Shown here: positions 1 to 7,590 of the stretch, piece by piece
How the letters are laid out: each line of letters starts with the position of its first letter
Numbering within the stretch: position 1 is the stretch's first letter
From: an uncultured Tissierellia bacterium
GTDB taxonomy: Bacteria; Bacillota; Clostridia; Tissierellales; Peptoniphilaceae
Reading direction: 5' to 3'
NCBI GenBank assembly: GCA_947278105.1
Contig: CAMYOR010000001.1
Span: 1-27,092, forward strand
DNA length: 27,092 bases
The notes under the pieces: model-generated
Database searches by the model: none
What the model was told of the DNA's origin: nothing
The model's input: the letters and a program-made list of their open reading frames with translations, nothing else
Program-made: the position numbers and the translations under genes

Positions 1-44
1 CACCTCTCTATTCGTCGGCAGCGTCAGATGTGTATAAGAGACAG
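1..44 (+). other. Nextera sequencing adapter and index (not genomic)
   Basis: Bases 12-44 match the 33-nt Nextera Read 1 transposase adapter, whose last 19 bases (26-44) are the Tn5 mosaic end. Bases 4-11 read CTCTCTAT, which is an Illumina i5 index (S502/N502), and bases 1-3 (CAC) match the end of the P5 adapter. The whole order P5 end, index, adapter is therefore preserved. This is library sequence left at a contig end. Genomic sequence starts at 45. Confidence 0.97.
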
Positions 45-665
45 GATGTAGACATCCAGGTGTTTTCCGTAGGTGCCTTTGTCATACACCTTGCCGAATC
101 TTCCGAAGGGGGTTGGAAAGACGGTGCCCCGGGGAGTGGATGAGGCAAGGACGATATAGCCATCTTCATCCACTACGTAGCCTTCTTCATCGAGATGACG
201 GCCGGGGATGGAAAGGCCGTTTCCTGGCAGGACGGACTGGGAATAAAAGGTGTATTGGTAACCTTCCCAGCGGATGACCCCTAAGTATTTGAACTGGGCC
301 AGGGAGTATACTTTTTCGGATAGGACCGGGTCCGGTTCAGAAGGGGTCTTTTCCTCTTCTTTGATGAGGACGGGGCTTTGATCCGTTTCTATCTCTCCTC
401 CTTTGATTCGGGGGACCAGGATGGAATCCTCGCCTGTATCAATGAAACGGGCATCCTTGGCGCCGGAGGGTGGCCAGGAGCTTTCTTGCCAAGGGATGGA
501 AACCGGCCAATCCTCCTTCCCGAGAGAGGGGGCCAAAGCGGATGCTCCCTTCGGTACACCTGCAAAGGGACTCCCTAAAAGCAGACTAAGGGTCAGCGTA
601 AGGACAAACAAAAAGGCAGCTTTTATCCTGCCCAAAGATTTTTCATTTTTCGACTTGTTATTCAC
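45..665 (-). CDS. Secreted protein with 3D/YabE-like C-terminal segment, cut by contig end
   Basis: Starts at ATG 665 after a good ribosome site (AAGGAGG). The product has a long basic n-region and a hydrophobic segment at about residues 14-31, with a likely signal peptidase site near ASA at 41-43, so it is probably exported. A low-complexity acidic linker follows. The last part (about residues 125-207) has the pattern YTFYSQ, PGRH, DEDGYIVLASS, GTVFPTPFG, KVYDKG and LDVY. I recognise this from clostridial secreted proteins with a 3D-like (MltA/YabE-type) domain. The real C-terminus is missing: the six residues LSLIHI that close the open frame are translated adapter. It is the last minus-strand gene in the window. 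Export is well supported; the function is unknown. Confidence 0.75.
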
Positions 666-702
666 ATTTCCTCCTTGCTGGTCAAGCAGTTGCTGAAAAA
701 TT

Positions 703-727
703 AATGAAAGGTTAGTTCCCTTTCATT
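703..727. terminator. Hairpin with T-runs on both sides
   Basis: AATGAAAGG (703-711) pairs perfectly with CCTTTCATT (719-727) across a 7-nt loop. Either strand then runs into a short T tract (727-730 on plus, 698-702 on minus). It sits between rsmI and the ATG at 665. It could end the rsmI transcript, or act as an attenuator-like hairpin if the promoter candidate near 761-766 (TATCAT on minus) is used. The stem is AT-rich, so strength is uncertain. Confidence 0.4.
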
Positions 728-885
728 TTTGTAAAGGCTTTGTAACCAGACATGGGCACTATGATAACACGTCGAAAGGAAAATGCAAATTTTTTTGAAT
801 ATTATTTTTTTTACAAGAGATCAAACGTTGACTTTAAAGCCTTTTGATGGATTCGAAAATGGTTATTCTTTGTCTTTCTGTTTTT

Positions 886-1761
886 TTATTCATTTTCACT
901 TTCGGTCTCCTCCCCCAGGGGCCCGTTTTTCCCATGAATCAGCCATTGGTAGAGGGTGTTGCGGCCAAGCCCACTTGCGGTGGCAAGGTCCCGGGCGATC
1001 TGCTTGGTAGATTTTCCCTGGCCCTCTAATTCTTCTGCCTGATCCTTCAGGGTTTCCAGGGTCCAGTTTTGGCCCCCGTCTGATTCCTGGGCAGGGCCAA
1101 TAAGCAGGACAAACTCCCCCTTTTCTGTGATGGAAAGATCCGAAGCTTCCTTTCCTTTGAAGGAGATTCGCTCTTCAAAGGCCTTGGTCCATTCCCGGCA
1201 GAGGACAAAATCTCTTTCTGGCCAGCGGGCTCCAAGCTCTTGCACTGTTTTCAGGATCCTTCTGGGCGATTCATATAGGATTGCGGTCCAAGGGGCTTGG
1301 TCCAGGCGGGCAAGGATTTTTTCCCGGTCGGTCCCTTTTCTTGGAAGAAAGCCGAGAAAGAGAAAGGTTCCATCGCCCAAACCAGAGGCGACATAGGCCG
1401 TAAGACCAGCGGATGGACCGGGCAGGACCGTACAAGGAAGGCCTTCTTCCAGGCACCGCTGGTAGACAAGGGCACCGGGGTCGGAAATGGCAGGCATCCC
1501 GGCGTCCGAAACCAGACAGACAAGTTTTCCCTGGCGGACCGCTTCTAGGAGCTGGTCCGCCCGGGCTCTTTCATTGTGCTCGAAATTGGAAACCAGTGGA
1601 ACATGGATCCCATAATAATCCAAAAGGGGGCCTGTATGCCGGGTATCTTCGCAGGCAACAAGGTCCGCTTCTTTTAAAAGACGAAGGGCACGCAGGGTGA
1701 TATCTTCCCGGTTTCCAATCGGGGTGGGGATCAGGGCTAAGAGGCCGGTTTTTTCATTCAT
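886..1761 (-). CDS. rsmI: 16S rRNA (cytidine-1402 2'-O)-methyltransferase RsmI
   Basis: Uses SAM to methylate the ribose 2'-O of C1402 in the decoding centre of 16S rRNA. The 291-residue length is normal. Family motifs are clear: PTPIGN at 12-17, CEDTRHT at 37-43, VSDAGMPAISDPG at 84-96, LPGPSA near 117, CREWTK near 188 and KGEFVLLI near 215. These make up the tetrapyrrole-methylase fold (SAM pocket), followed by the small helical HTH_46-type C-terminal domain (about 235-280). Start ATG 1761 is preceded by AAAGGATC at suitable spacing. In Bacillus and many Clostridia rsmI lies at the end of the tmk-holB-ricT cluster, as here, although a ferredoxin with its own promoter and terminator is wedged in upstream. 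It therefore needs its own promoter, and I see no strong one in 1762-1852. Confidence 0.96.
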   Translation of the reverse strand: MNEKTGLLALIPTPIGNREDITLRALRLLKEADLVACEDTRHTGPLLDYYGIHVPLVSNFEHNERARADQLLEAVRQGKLVCLVSDAGMPAISDPGALVYQRCLEEGLPCTVLPGPSAGLTAYVASGLGDGTFLFLGFLPRKGTDREKILARLDQAPWTAILYESPRRILKTVQELGARWPERDFVLCREWTKAFEERISFKGKEASDLSITEKGEFVLLIGPAQESDGGQNWTLETLKDQAEELEGQGKSTKQIARDLATASGLGRNTLYQWLIHGKNGPLGEETESENE

Positions 1762-1852
1762 GCCAGGATCCTTTCTTCCAAACGTTCGTTAAGAATTTAT
1801 CAAAACAGCCTTCCAATTGAGGATTTACAGTGGAAATTATGATAAAAACAAT

Positions 1853-1878
1853 AAAAAAAGGGCTCCCTGAGGGAGCCC
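1853..1878 (-). terminator. Rho-independent terminator of the ferredoxin gene
   Basis: On the minus strand GGGCTCCC (1878-1871) and GGGAGCCC (1867-1860) form a perfect 8-bp GC-rich stem with a 3-nt loop, followed by seven Ts (1859-1853). It begins about 19 nt after the ferredoxin stop, so the small gene is a self-contained transcript. Confidence 0.92.
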
Positions 1879-1897
1879 TCTTCTGCCTTGGAAACGA

Positions 1898-2071
1898 TTA
1901 TTCCTGAGAAATGGAATCGGTTGGGCAGCAACCAGCACAAGCGCCGCAGTCAATGCAGGTATCTGCATTGATGACGTATGCGTTATCTCCCTCGGAGATG
2001 GAGCCGGTTGGGCACTCACCCTTGCAGGTGCCACAAGAAATACAAGTATCGGGATTGATCTGATAAGCCAT
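1898..2071 (-). CDS. 2[4Fe-4S] ferredoxin, 57 residues
   Basis: A bacterial-type ferredoxin, a soluble low-potential electron carrier for fermentative enzymes such as pyruvate:ferredoxin oxidoreductase or hydrogenase. The 57-residue product has two classic cluster motifs: C10-x2-C13-x2-C16-x3-C20-P and C39-x2-C42-x2-C45-x3-C49-P, each cluster borrowing its fourth Cys from the other motif. An additional C48 lies beside C49. The two halves are visibly duplicated (INPDTCISCG and INADTCIDCG). Start ATG 2071 follows GGAGG. A near-consensus promoter (2136-2163) and a strong terminator (1853-1878) bracket it, so it is transcribed alone. It interrupts the usual ricT-to-rsmI neighbourhood. The redox partner cannot be told from here. 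Confidence 0.97.
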   Translation of the reverse strand: MAYQINPDTCISCGTCKGECPTGSISEGDNAYVINADTCIDCGACAGCCPTDSISQE

Positions 2072-2135
2072 AGTTTCCTCCTGAATTTCGAATTTTAATG
2101 AGTAATGATAAGCAACTCATTAGCTTTCAGTCTAC

Positions 2136-2163
2136 ATTATACAACGCCAATGGGTGATGTCAA
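2136..2163 (-). promoter_or_regulatory. Sigma-A promoter for ferredoxin
   Basis: Minus strand shows a perfect TTGACA (2163-2158), a 16-nt spacer and a perfect TATAAT (2141-2136). The predicted transcript start is near 2130, giving a leader of about 60 nt before the ATG at 2071. This is the best sigma-70-type promoter in the window. Confidence 0.9.
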
Positions 2164-2196
2164 GCAGGGTTTTGTCTAAAAATAGCCATTTTCCTT

Positions 2197-3465
2197 TTAT
2201 CTTTTTCTGGGCGGCCGCCTTCCCCGGCGGATCCGGGGTTTTCCGCGGCCCTTAAGGCCATAGGGCTTCTCATAGGAAGGGTCTGTCTCCTCCAGGCGGA
2301 AAGGATTTTCCTCGGTCTCGGCCTCTTCCCTTTCCTCCTCTGCGGCCTCCTCCATTGTCCATTCCTCTTGTCTTTGCGGGCAGCAGGGGCAGCAGGGGGA
2401 AAGGTCCCCGGGTCTAAGGTCCATGGCATCGAAGCCGCTGGCTTCCGCTTCTAGGTCCATGGCTTCGGTATCGAAGTCGCTGGTATCGGCTTCTTGGTCC
2501 ATGGCTTCGGTATCGAAATCACTGGCATCGGCTTCAGCGTCCGGGTCAGATCCCTCTTTTTGCAGTCGCTGGGCCTTTTTTTCACCCTCGCTGATAAAGA
2601 CATGGCCATCCAAATTGGTCCAAGGCTGGGGCCGAGGATGTCCTTTTTGCCGTTTTTCCAGGATTTCAATGGAATCGACATCGTAATATTTCTCATCTTC
2701 CGTGCCGTCTGCCTTGTAAATCCGGGCCCGGACCCGGGACTGAAGAACATCCCGGTCGACCACATGGCCCTGGCCATCCTCGGTGAGGATCAGGGTTCCA
2801 TTGCGGGGGACCTTCTTAGTGTTGGCCTCATAATGGTCTTGCTCGTAGTTGAGGCAGCACATCAGCCGGCCGCAGAGGCCGGAGATTTTCGTGGGGTTTA
2901 AGGAAAGGCCCTGGGTTTTTGCCATTTTAATGGAAACGGACATAAAGTGGCAGAGATACCGGCGGCAGCAGATTTCCTGGCCGCAGGGGCCGATTCCGCC
3001 CAGAGTCTTTGCCTGGTCTCGGATCCCGATCTGGCGAAGCTCAATGCGGGTGTGAAAATTCTGGGCCAGGTCCCGGACCAGCTTTCTGAAATCGACCCGC
3101 TTGTTGGCTGTGAAATAAAAAAGAAGGATGGACCGGTCAAAGGTGTATTCGGCGCCCACCACCTTCATTTGCAAATTGTTTTCGCTGACCTTTCGGGTGC
3201 AAAATTCCAGGGCTTCTTGGGCCATTTTCTTGTTTTCTTCGATTCTTTCCCGGTCCTGGTCGGTCACTCGGCGAAGAATGGGACGGATATTCTCCGGGAG
3301 AGCGTGAGGGTCACAGTCGAAATTGCCGAGGGTAACCTGGCCGTATTCAATTCCCCGGTCCGTTTGGACAATAACCAGGTCATTGACCTGGATTTTTTCT
3401 CCCTGGGGATCAAAGAACATCATCCGTCCGGATTCCTTGAAGTGGACTCCGATGATTTCTGTCAT
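2197..3465 (-). CDS. ricT: RicT (YaaT/PSP1-domain) protein with repetitive C-terminal extension
   Basis: RicT is the PSP1-domain subunit of the RicA-RicF-RicT (Y-) complex, which in Bacillus carries [4Fe-4S] clusters and assists RNase Y in mRNA maturation and development. Residues 1-270 form the conserved part. The Cys set C161, C166, C167 and C198 corresponds to the cluster-binding cysteines known for B. subtilis RicT, with C172, C203 and C204 in addition. Residues 270-422 are an extension: an acidic 14-residue repeat (EADASDFDTEAMDQ-type, about 310-350), a CCPCC motif at 358-362, a Glu-rich stretch and an Arg/Lys-rich tail (405-422). It starts 18 nt after holB, behind AGGAGG, so it is in the tmk-darA-holB operon. 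Whether RicA and RicF exist elsewhere is unknown. The core is certain; the tail's role is not. Confidence 0.94.
   Translation of the reverse strand: MTEIIGVHFKESGRMMFFDPQGEKIQVNDLVIVQTDRGIEYGQVTLGNFDCDPHALPENIRPILRRVTDQDRERIEENKKMAQEALEFCTRKVSENNLQMKVVGAEYTFDRSILLFYFTANKRVDFRKLVRDLAQNFHTRIELRQIGIRDQAKTLGGIGPCGQEICCRRYLCHFMSVSIKMAKTQGLSLNPTKISGLCGRLMCCLNYEQDHYEANTKKVPRNGTLILTEDGQGHVVDRDVLQSRVRARIYKADGTEDEKYYDVDSIEILEKRQKGHPRPQPWTNLDGHVFISEGEKKAQRLQKEGSDPDAEADASDFDTEAMDQEADTSDFDTEAMDLEAEASGFDAMDLRPGDLSPCCPCCPQRQEEWTMEEAAEEEREEAETEENPFRLEETDPSYEKPYGLKGRGKPRIRRGRRPPRKR
2418..2537 (-). repeat. Tandem 36/42-bp repeat inside ricT
   Basis: Three head-to-tail units begin with GGTCCATGGC on the plus strand, at 2418 (36 bp), 2454 (42 bp) and 2496 (42 bp). 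The last two differ at only a few bases. They encode the acidic 14-residue repeat in the RicT tail. Being in multiples of 3, unit gain or loss would keep the reading frame. Confidence 0.85.
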
Positions 3466-3483
3466 AGTTCCTCCTGTTTTCTT

Positions 3484-4422
3484 CTATCGGTTTAAGCGAG
3501 AAAGGCGCAATGCCAAGCCTTCCACGGCGAATTGAAAGTTGATGTTTACTGCCAGAAGCTGGCGGATTTTTTCCGTTTCTTCGATGGCCATGCCAATCTC
3601 TGCAGGGCTTCGGCGGCCTGCTATTTTTTCCATGGACCTTTTCCACGAAGGGGGAAGGATCTCTTCCCTGGAAAAACTTCCCTGCAGGCTTTTTTCTAAG
3701 AGGGCCTGGAGGTAAAAAAGCCAAAGGGAGAAAAATTCTTCTTTTTTCTCCTTCCAGGCATCCCAGGGGTCTTTTTGCAAAAATATTTCTTCTCCCCTGC
3801 CGGCAAGAGCATCTTCAATCAGGGAAAGGAAGGCGGGGTCCTGGAAAAAAGCCGAATCTTCAAAAAGAGAAGCTTCATTCACCCCAGCCCCTCTTCCCAG
3901 GGCCAGGATCCGGCACCGGGACTGGATGGTGGGAAGCAGCTTCGATCGGTTTTGGGTTCCCAAAATCCAGACCAGGTAAGAAGGAGGCTCCTCCAGGGAC
4001 TTTAAAAGGGCGTTTTGAGCGGGGGCCAGCATTTCTCCTGCCTTTTCCAGATAAAAAACCTTGTACTTGCTTTCGATAGGAATGCGAAAAACCTGATTTT
4101 TAAGTTCCCGAACCCGGTCGATTGGAATCTTCTCTCCTCTTTCCAGCACTAGGTCCGGACAGGCTCCCAGAGAAAAGTTTTGGGGGTCAGCCTTTCCAAA
4201 ATCGAGTAGAATCCTCCGGATGAGCGCCTGGGAAAGCTGACGAACTCTTTCTTCTGTCCCTTCTAGAAGAAAGGCGTGGCTGAGGTGATCTTCTTCGAAG
4301 AAAAGGCCCGATTCTTTTAAAAGCCGGCGATCTTTTTCAGGGTCCTTGGGGAGGGCGAAAAAATCAAGGTTTTCGCTATTCCTCCCGGGCAACGAGGAGC
4401 CGGCCGGTTTTGAGGCGGCCAT
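3484..4422 (-). CDS. holB: DNA polymerase III delta' subunit
   Basis: Clamp-loader subunit that helps place the sliding clamp on primed DNA. It is recognised from the N-terminal SHAFLLEG (about 48-55), the sensor/arginine-finger region with NALLKSLEEPP (about 137-147) and TIQSRC (about 165-170), and a helical C-terminal domain that ends in NINFQFAVEGLALRL. As usual for delta', no Walker A ATP site is present. The 312-residue length is in the normal range. The first 20 or so residues are poorly conserved, so the start could lie a little downstream; ATG 4422 has GGAA just before it. The gene follows darA by 8 nt and precedes ricT by 18 nt, the classic Firmicute order, which makes the assignment firm. 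Confidence 0.93.
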   Translation of the reverse strand: MAASKPAGSSLPGRNSENLDFFALPKDPEKDRRLLKESGLFFEEDHLSHAFLLEGTEERVRQLSQALIRRILLDFGKADPQNFSLGACPDLVLERGEKIPIDRVRELKNQVFRIPIESKYKVFYLEKAGEMLAPAQNALLKSLEEPPSYLVWILGTQNRSKLLPTIQSRCRILALGRGAGVNEASLFEDSAFFQDPAFLSLIEDALAGRGEEIFLQKDPWDAWKEKKEEFFSLWLFYLQALLEKSLQGSFSREEILPPSWKRSMEKIAGRRSPAEIGMAIEETEKIRQLLAVNINFQFAVEGLALRLSRLNR

Positions 4423-4430
4423 TTTGTTCC

Positions 4431-4757
4431 CTAAAGCCGGTACATGGCGTCAATGTCCAGCTGGAATACCGTTGCTCCGCCCACCTCAACCTTAACGGGA
4501 AGACTGGTGTAAATGCTGGCGTCCAGCCCCGGGTTGACCATGGGGGCAATGGTCGTTCTTCTTGAGCAGTTGCGGCGGATAATGTCCAGGGCAACGTTGA
4601 TCTGATCGTTGTCCACCCCTAAAAAGAGGGTGGTATTGCCCTTCTTCAGGAAACCGCCGGTTGAAGAAAGCTTGGTTACGCGGAAGGATTTGTCGACAAA
4701 TTCTTCCATTAAAATATCCACATCATCGTCCTGGACGACACAAATGAGCAGCTTCAT
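4431..4757 (-). CDS. darA: Cyclic di-AMP receptor DarA (YaaQ/PstA family)
   Basis: PII-like trimeric protein that binds the second messenger c-di-AMP; the downstream target is unknown even in model species. The 108 residues start MKLLICVVQ. They contain the TKLSSTGGFLKKGNTT segment (about 28-43), which forms part of the ligand pocket, and the C-terminal SLPVKVEVGGATVFQLDI strand typical of the family. I place the start at ATG 4757 because a strong TTGGAGG sits 6 nt upstream; a longer frame to 4802 would only add residues read out of frame from tmk. The gene begins inside the last 35 bp of tmk and ends 8 nt before holB, so it should be translated in the same operon. Bacillus has yaaR between yaaQ and holB; it is absent here. 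Confidence 0.95.
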   Translation of the reverse strand: MKLLICVVQDDDVDILMEEFVDKSFRVTKLSSTGGFLKKGNTTLFLGVDNDQINVALDIIRRNCSRRTTIAPMVNPGLDASIYTSLPVKVEVGGATVFQLDIDAMYRL

Positions 4758-5379
4758 CTTTTTCCTCCAAAAGGTTCTTGATGGCCTCCCAGGCCTCGGC
4801 AATCACTTTTTCCGGGGGCTGGTTCGCATTGATTCGCACGACATTTTTGCTCTTGGCAATTTCTTTTTCATAGCCCTCTTTGACCCGAAAAAAGAAGTCG
4901 TCTCCGGCTTCTTCCAGCCGGTCTTTTTCTCCTTCTTCCCCCTTGCGGGAGAGGACTTTGAGGGGATCGACATCTAAATACAGGATCAAATCGGGTTCCA
5001 GGGCCCGGGTGGCGAAATTATTCACCATCTTTACGGGATCCCGGCCCAGCTTTCGCCCATAGCCCTGGTAGGCAAGGGAGCTTAGGACATACCTTTCGGT
5101 AAAAACATGGATGCCTTTTTCTAGGTGGGGAAGGATCCTTTCTTCGGTATGCTGGGCCCGGGAGGCCGCATAGAGCAGGGCCTCACACCGGGGATCCATT
5201 TCGGCATTTTCCTTATCTAAGATGATTTCCCGAATTTTTTCTGCCAGGGGGGTCCCTCCGGGCTCCCGGGTAAAGTCGATGGCGATGCCGGCTTTTTCGG
5301 CTTCTTTTTTCAGTCCTTCGACCACGGTGGATTTTCCGGATCCGTCGGACCCTTCCAAGCTGATAAAACAGCCTCTCAT
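4723..5379 (-). CDS. tmk: Thymidylate kinase
   Basis: Phosphorylates dTMP to dTDP with ATP, for DNA synthesis. Motifs: Walker A GSDGSGKST at 10-18, substrate-binding TREPGGTPLAE at 37-47, the base/sugar-binding RYVLSSLAYQG at 96-106, and the Arg-containing LID segment around 145-155. The usual DR(Y/F) motif reads ERY (95-97), a conservative Asp-to-Glu change. The length of 218 is slightly above the typical 205-212 because the C-terminus overlaps darA by 35 bp. ATG 5379 follows a modest GAGG site. No convincing promoter was seen in the 5380-5532 gap, where only a partial TTGCCT/TAAAAT pair at poor spacing is visible. It is probably first in the tmk-darA-holB-ricT operon. Confidence 0.96.
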   Translation of the reverse strand: MRGCFISLEGSDGSGKSTVVEGLKKEAEKAGIAIDFTREPGGTPLAEKIREIILDKENAEMDPRCEALLYAASRAQHTEERILPHLEKGIHVFTERYVLSSLAYQGYGRKLGRDPVKMVNNFATRALEPDLILYLDVDPLKVLSRKGEEGEKDRLEEAGDDFFFRVKEGYEKEIAKSKNVVRINANQPPEKVIAEAWEAIKNLLEEKDEAAHLCRPGR

Positions 5380-5532
5380 AAGCGCCTCGCTTCTTTTTCT
5401 TTTGATTTTATTATTTTACCACAGGGAAGGAGAAAGCAGGCAAAGGCCTCCTCCGCCCTGGCCCATGCCTTCGGTCCTTGTCTTTTCTGGGGCTTTGTTG
5501 GGAGGGCCTGGGTTAAAAGTCCTTGAAGAGGA

Positions 5533-7590
5533 TTAAGAAAGATCCTCTTTGATCTTTTGAATCTGGGCCTGGTAAAGGGAGCCCTCGGTATCAGAGGGCA
5601 TGACCCAGCCGCCCCGGGGGGAGAGGCTGACTAGACCGATGGAAGGGCCGTCCGGTGAGCAGGACCGCTTAAACTGGCTGGAAAAAAATCGTTTGAAAAA
5701 GATTTCCATGGTCCTGAGGATTTCCTGAGGATCCCTTTCTGGAAAAGCCGCCCTGGCGTATTCCAAAAGCTTTTCCGGCCCGAACCCATAGGTGATGAAG
5801 TAGTAGAGGAAAAAGTCATGGTATTCGTAGGGGCCAATGATTTTTTCCGTTTCCTGGCTGATTTCTCCTTTTTGCGGGGGAAGGAGCTCGGGAGAAACAG
5901 GGGTTTCGATGATCTCTGTAAGAAGGGTCTTTATCTCGGGAAGCCGCCTGGCCTCGGACCAAACCAGGGCGCGGACCAGGGTCTTGGGGATGGACTGGTT
6001 GACCCCGTAGGAGGAGATATGATCCCCGTTATAGGTGGCCCATCCCAAGGCAATTTCACTCAGATCCCCGGTCCCGACGACCAGGCCCCCATAGAGATTG
6101 GAGAGGTCAAAGAGGATCTGGGTCCTTTCCCGGGCCTGAGCATTTTCAAAGGCGACAGAATGGTCGCCTTCCTTTAGGCCAATATCCTCAAAATGGACTT
6201 CCATTGCCCGATGGAGGGGGATTTCTCGAAAGTCCACTCCCAGGCCCTTTCCCAGTTTCCAGGCATTGTCATGGGTCTTATCCGAAGTGCCAAAGGAAGG
6301 AAGGGTGACGGCGTGGATCTTTTTCCGATCCAGGCCCAGGATTTCCACCGCCCGGACGCAGACCAGAAGGGCCAGGGTGGAATCCAGGCCCCCGGAAAGG
6401 CCGATCCAGAGGTCTTCTGAGCCTGTGGCCTGGATTCTTTTGCACAGGCCCAGGGCCTGAAGGGTCAAAATGTCCTGAAGGTCTTCCTCCCGGTCCGGGA
6501 TAAAGGGGGTGGGACTGATTTTTCGCACTGTATTTGGATGGACAGGGGCCGGGCTTCCCTCGGCCAGCTCTAAAGAAAAGGAGCCAATGGGGCTTTCTTT
6601 ATGGCGGGCTTGAAGGGCTATCTCTTCCTCACTCCTCTCCCAGCCCCTTTGAGCTAGGGCCCTTTCCCGATTTTTTCGGATGATTTCAAGGTTTAGGTCG
6701 GTAAAGATCAAGTCTAAAGGTTCGGGTTGGCCCCCTATTTTTTCTTCGTGGCTGGCCAGGAGATTTCCCGAGCAAAGGGAAAGGCCGGATTCCGGGAAAA
6801 AGTCGAGTTCCTCTTCCCCGGTCCCTGCCACTTTCTCCGAGTCCAGGCCGACCAAGCTTGATTTTTTAAGGGTTTTTCCGGATTCCATCAGGTAGGTTTC
6901 CCCGCAATATACCTGATCTCCGGTCGATTCTCCCAGGCCTGCCGAAGCGTAGGCCAGGCCAAAGCCCCGGGCAGAGAGGGCCCTTAATGCAGTTTCTCTT
7001 CGGGCGGCCTGGCCCAGGGCCCAGGGGGCGGCGGCCGGAAGAAGAATGAGGTCCACCCCTTCTTCCTGAGCCCAATCGGCCCGGTATCCGCTTTGAAGGT
7101 CCGATTCAAAAAAAAGGGCCATCTTTACCCCGGCCCAGGTAAAGGAGGCTGAGGAGGGAAGAAAAACTAGGTCTTCGGATAGGAGGGTCGGATCCTTCAG
7201 GGGCTGGAAGGTCCGGCTGCCATGAATGGAAGAGCCGGCAGGAAAGCTGGTTCTTGCCAGCAAAACCTCTACCCTTCCCTTGTAGATCCCGGCCATGGCC
7301 GAGTAAATCTTTTCCTCCACCTTTATGGGAAGGCCGACAAAATACAGGATTTCGAGTTTTTTCGTCTGGGCGGCGAGGGCAAAGAGGGCTTTTTTTGCCT
7401 GGTCCAGGAGGGCCTCCTCCCGGTACCGGTCGCCCAGACTGGCTCCGGTCAGAGAAAGCTCGGGAAAAAGGGCCAGGTCAACTTCCCGGCCGGTGAGCTC
7501 GGAGAGGATCCGGGCAATTTCCTTTTGATTTTCATCGGGATTGGCCAGCCTTACCCGGGGGCTTGCGGCGGCGGTGCGTAACCAGGTCAT
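5533..7590 (-). CDS. nadE: Glutamine-type NAD+ synthetase with apparently inactive glutaminase domain
   Basis: Last step of NAD synthesis: amidation of deamido-NAD (NaAD) with ATP. Residues 1-280 are the nitrilase-type glutaminase domain and about 350-685 the synthetase domain. The 685-residue length equals two-domain enzymes such as that of M. tuberculosis (679). The synthetase site is intact: P-loop SGGLDS at 399-404, GTGDLSEIALGW at 506-517, and QFKRS at 639-643. In the glutaminase domain, E44 (FPEL) is kept. The position of the catalytic Lys (PKSYLP in M. tuberculosis) reads ARTSFP with R113, and the Cys position (VEICED) reads ALFFESDL with F161. No Cys lies between residues 1 and 228. 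I infer it uses free ammonia rather than glutamine. Its ATG overlaps the stop of the upstream SH3 gene (ATGA), so translation is coupled. Confidence 0.93.
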   Translation of the reverse strand: MTWLRTAAASPRVRLANPDENQKEIARILSELTGREVDLALFPELSLTGASLGDRYREEALLDQAKKALFALAAQTKKLEILYFVGLPIKVEEKIYSAMAGIYKGRVEVLLARTSFPAGSSIHGSRTFQPLKDPTLLSEDLVFLPSSASFTWAGVKMALFFESDLQSGYRADWAQEEGVDLILLPAAAPWALGQAARRETALRALSARGFGLAYASAGLGESTGDQVYCGETYLMESGKTLKKSSLVGLDSEKVAGTGEEELDFFPESGLSLCSGNLLASHEEKIGGQPEPLDLIFTDLNLEIIRKNRERALAQRGWERSEEEIALQARHKESPIGSFSLELAEGSPAPVHPNTVRKISPTPFIPDREEDLQDILTLQALGLCKRIQATGSEDLWIGLSGGLDSTLALLVCVRAVEILGLDRKKIHAVTLPSFGTSDKTHDNAWKLGKGLGVDFREIPLHRAMEVHFEDIGLKEGDHSVAFENAQARERTQILFDLSNLYGGLVVGTGDLSEIALGWATYNGDHISSYGVNQSIPKTLVRALVWSEARRLPEIKTLLTEIIETPVSPELLPPQKGEISQETEKIIGPYEYHDFFLYYFITYGFGPEKLLEYARAAFPERDPQEILRTMEIFFKRFFSSQFKRSCSPDGPSIGLVSLSPRGGWVMPSDTEGSLYQAQIQKIKEDLS

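Noticed and set aside
2423..3495. Several open frames antisense to ricT
   Set aside because: They follow the GC-rich codon pattern of ricT on the other strand and show no domains; ricT itself has a full conserved core.
5380..5532. Promoter for tmk in the nadE-tmk gap
   Set aside because: The best match (TTGCCT with TAAAAT) has a 19-nt spacer and weak hexamers, so it was not listed as a feature.
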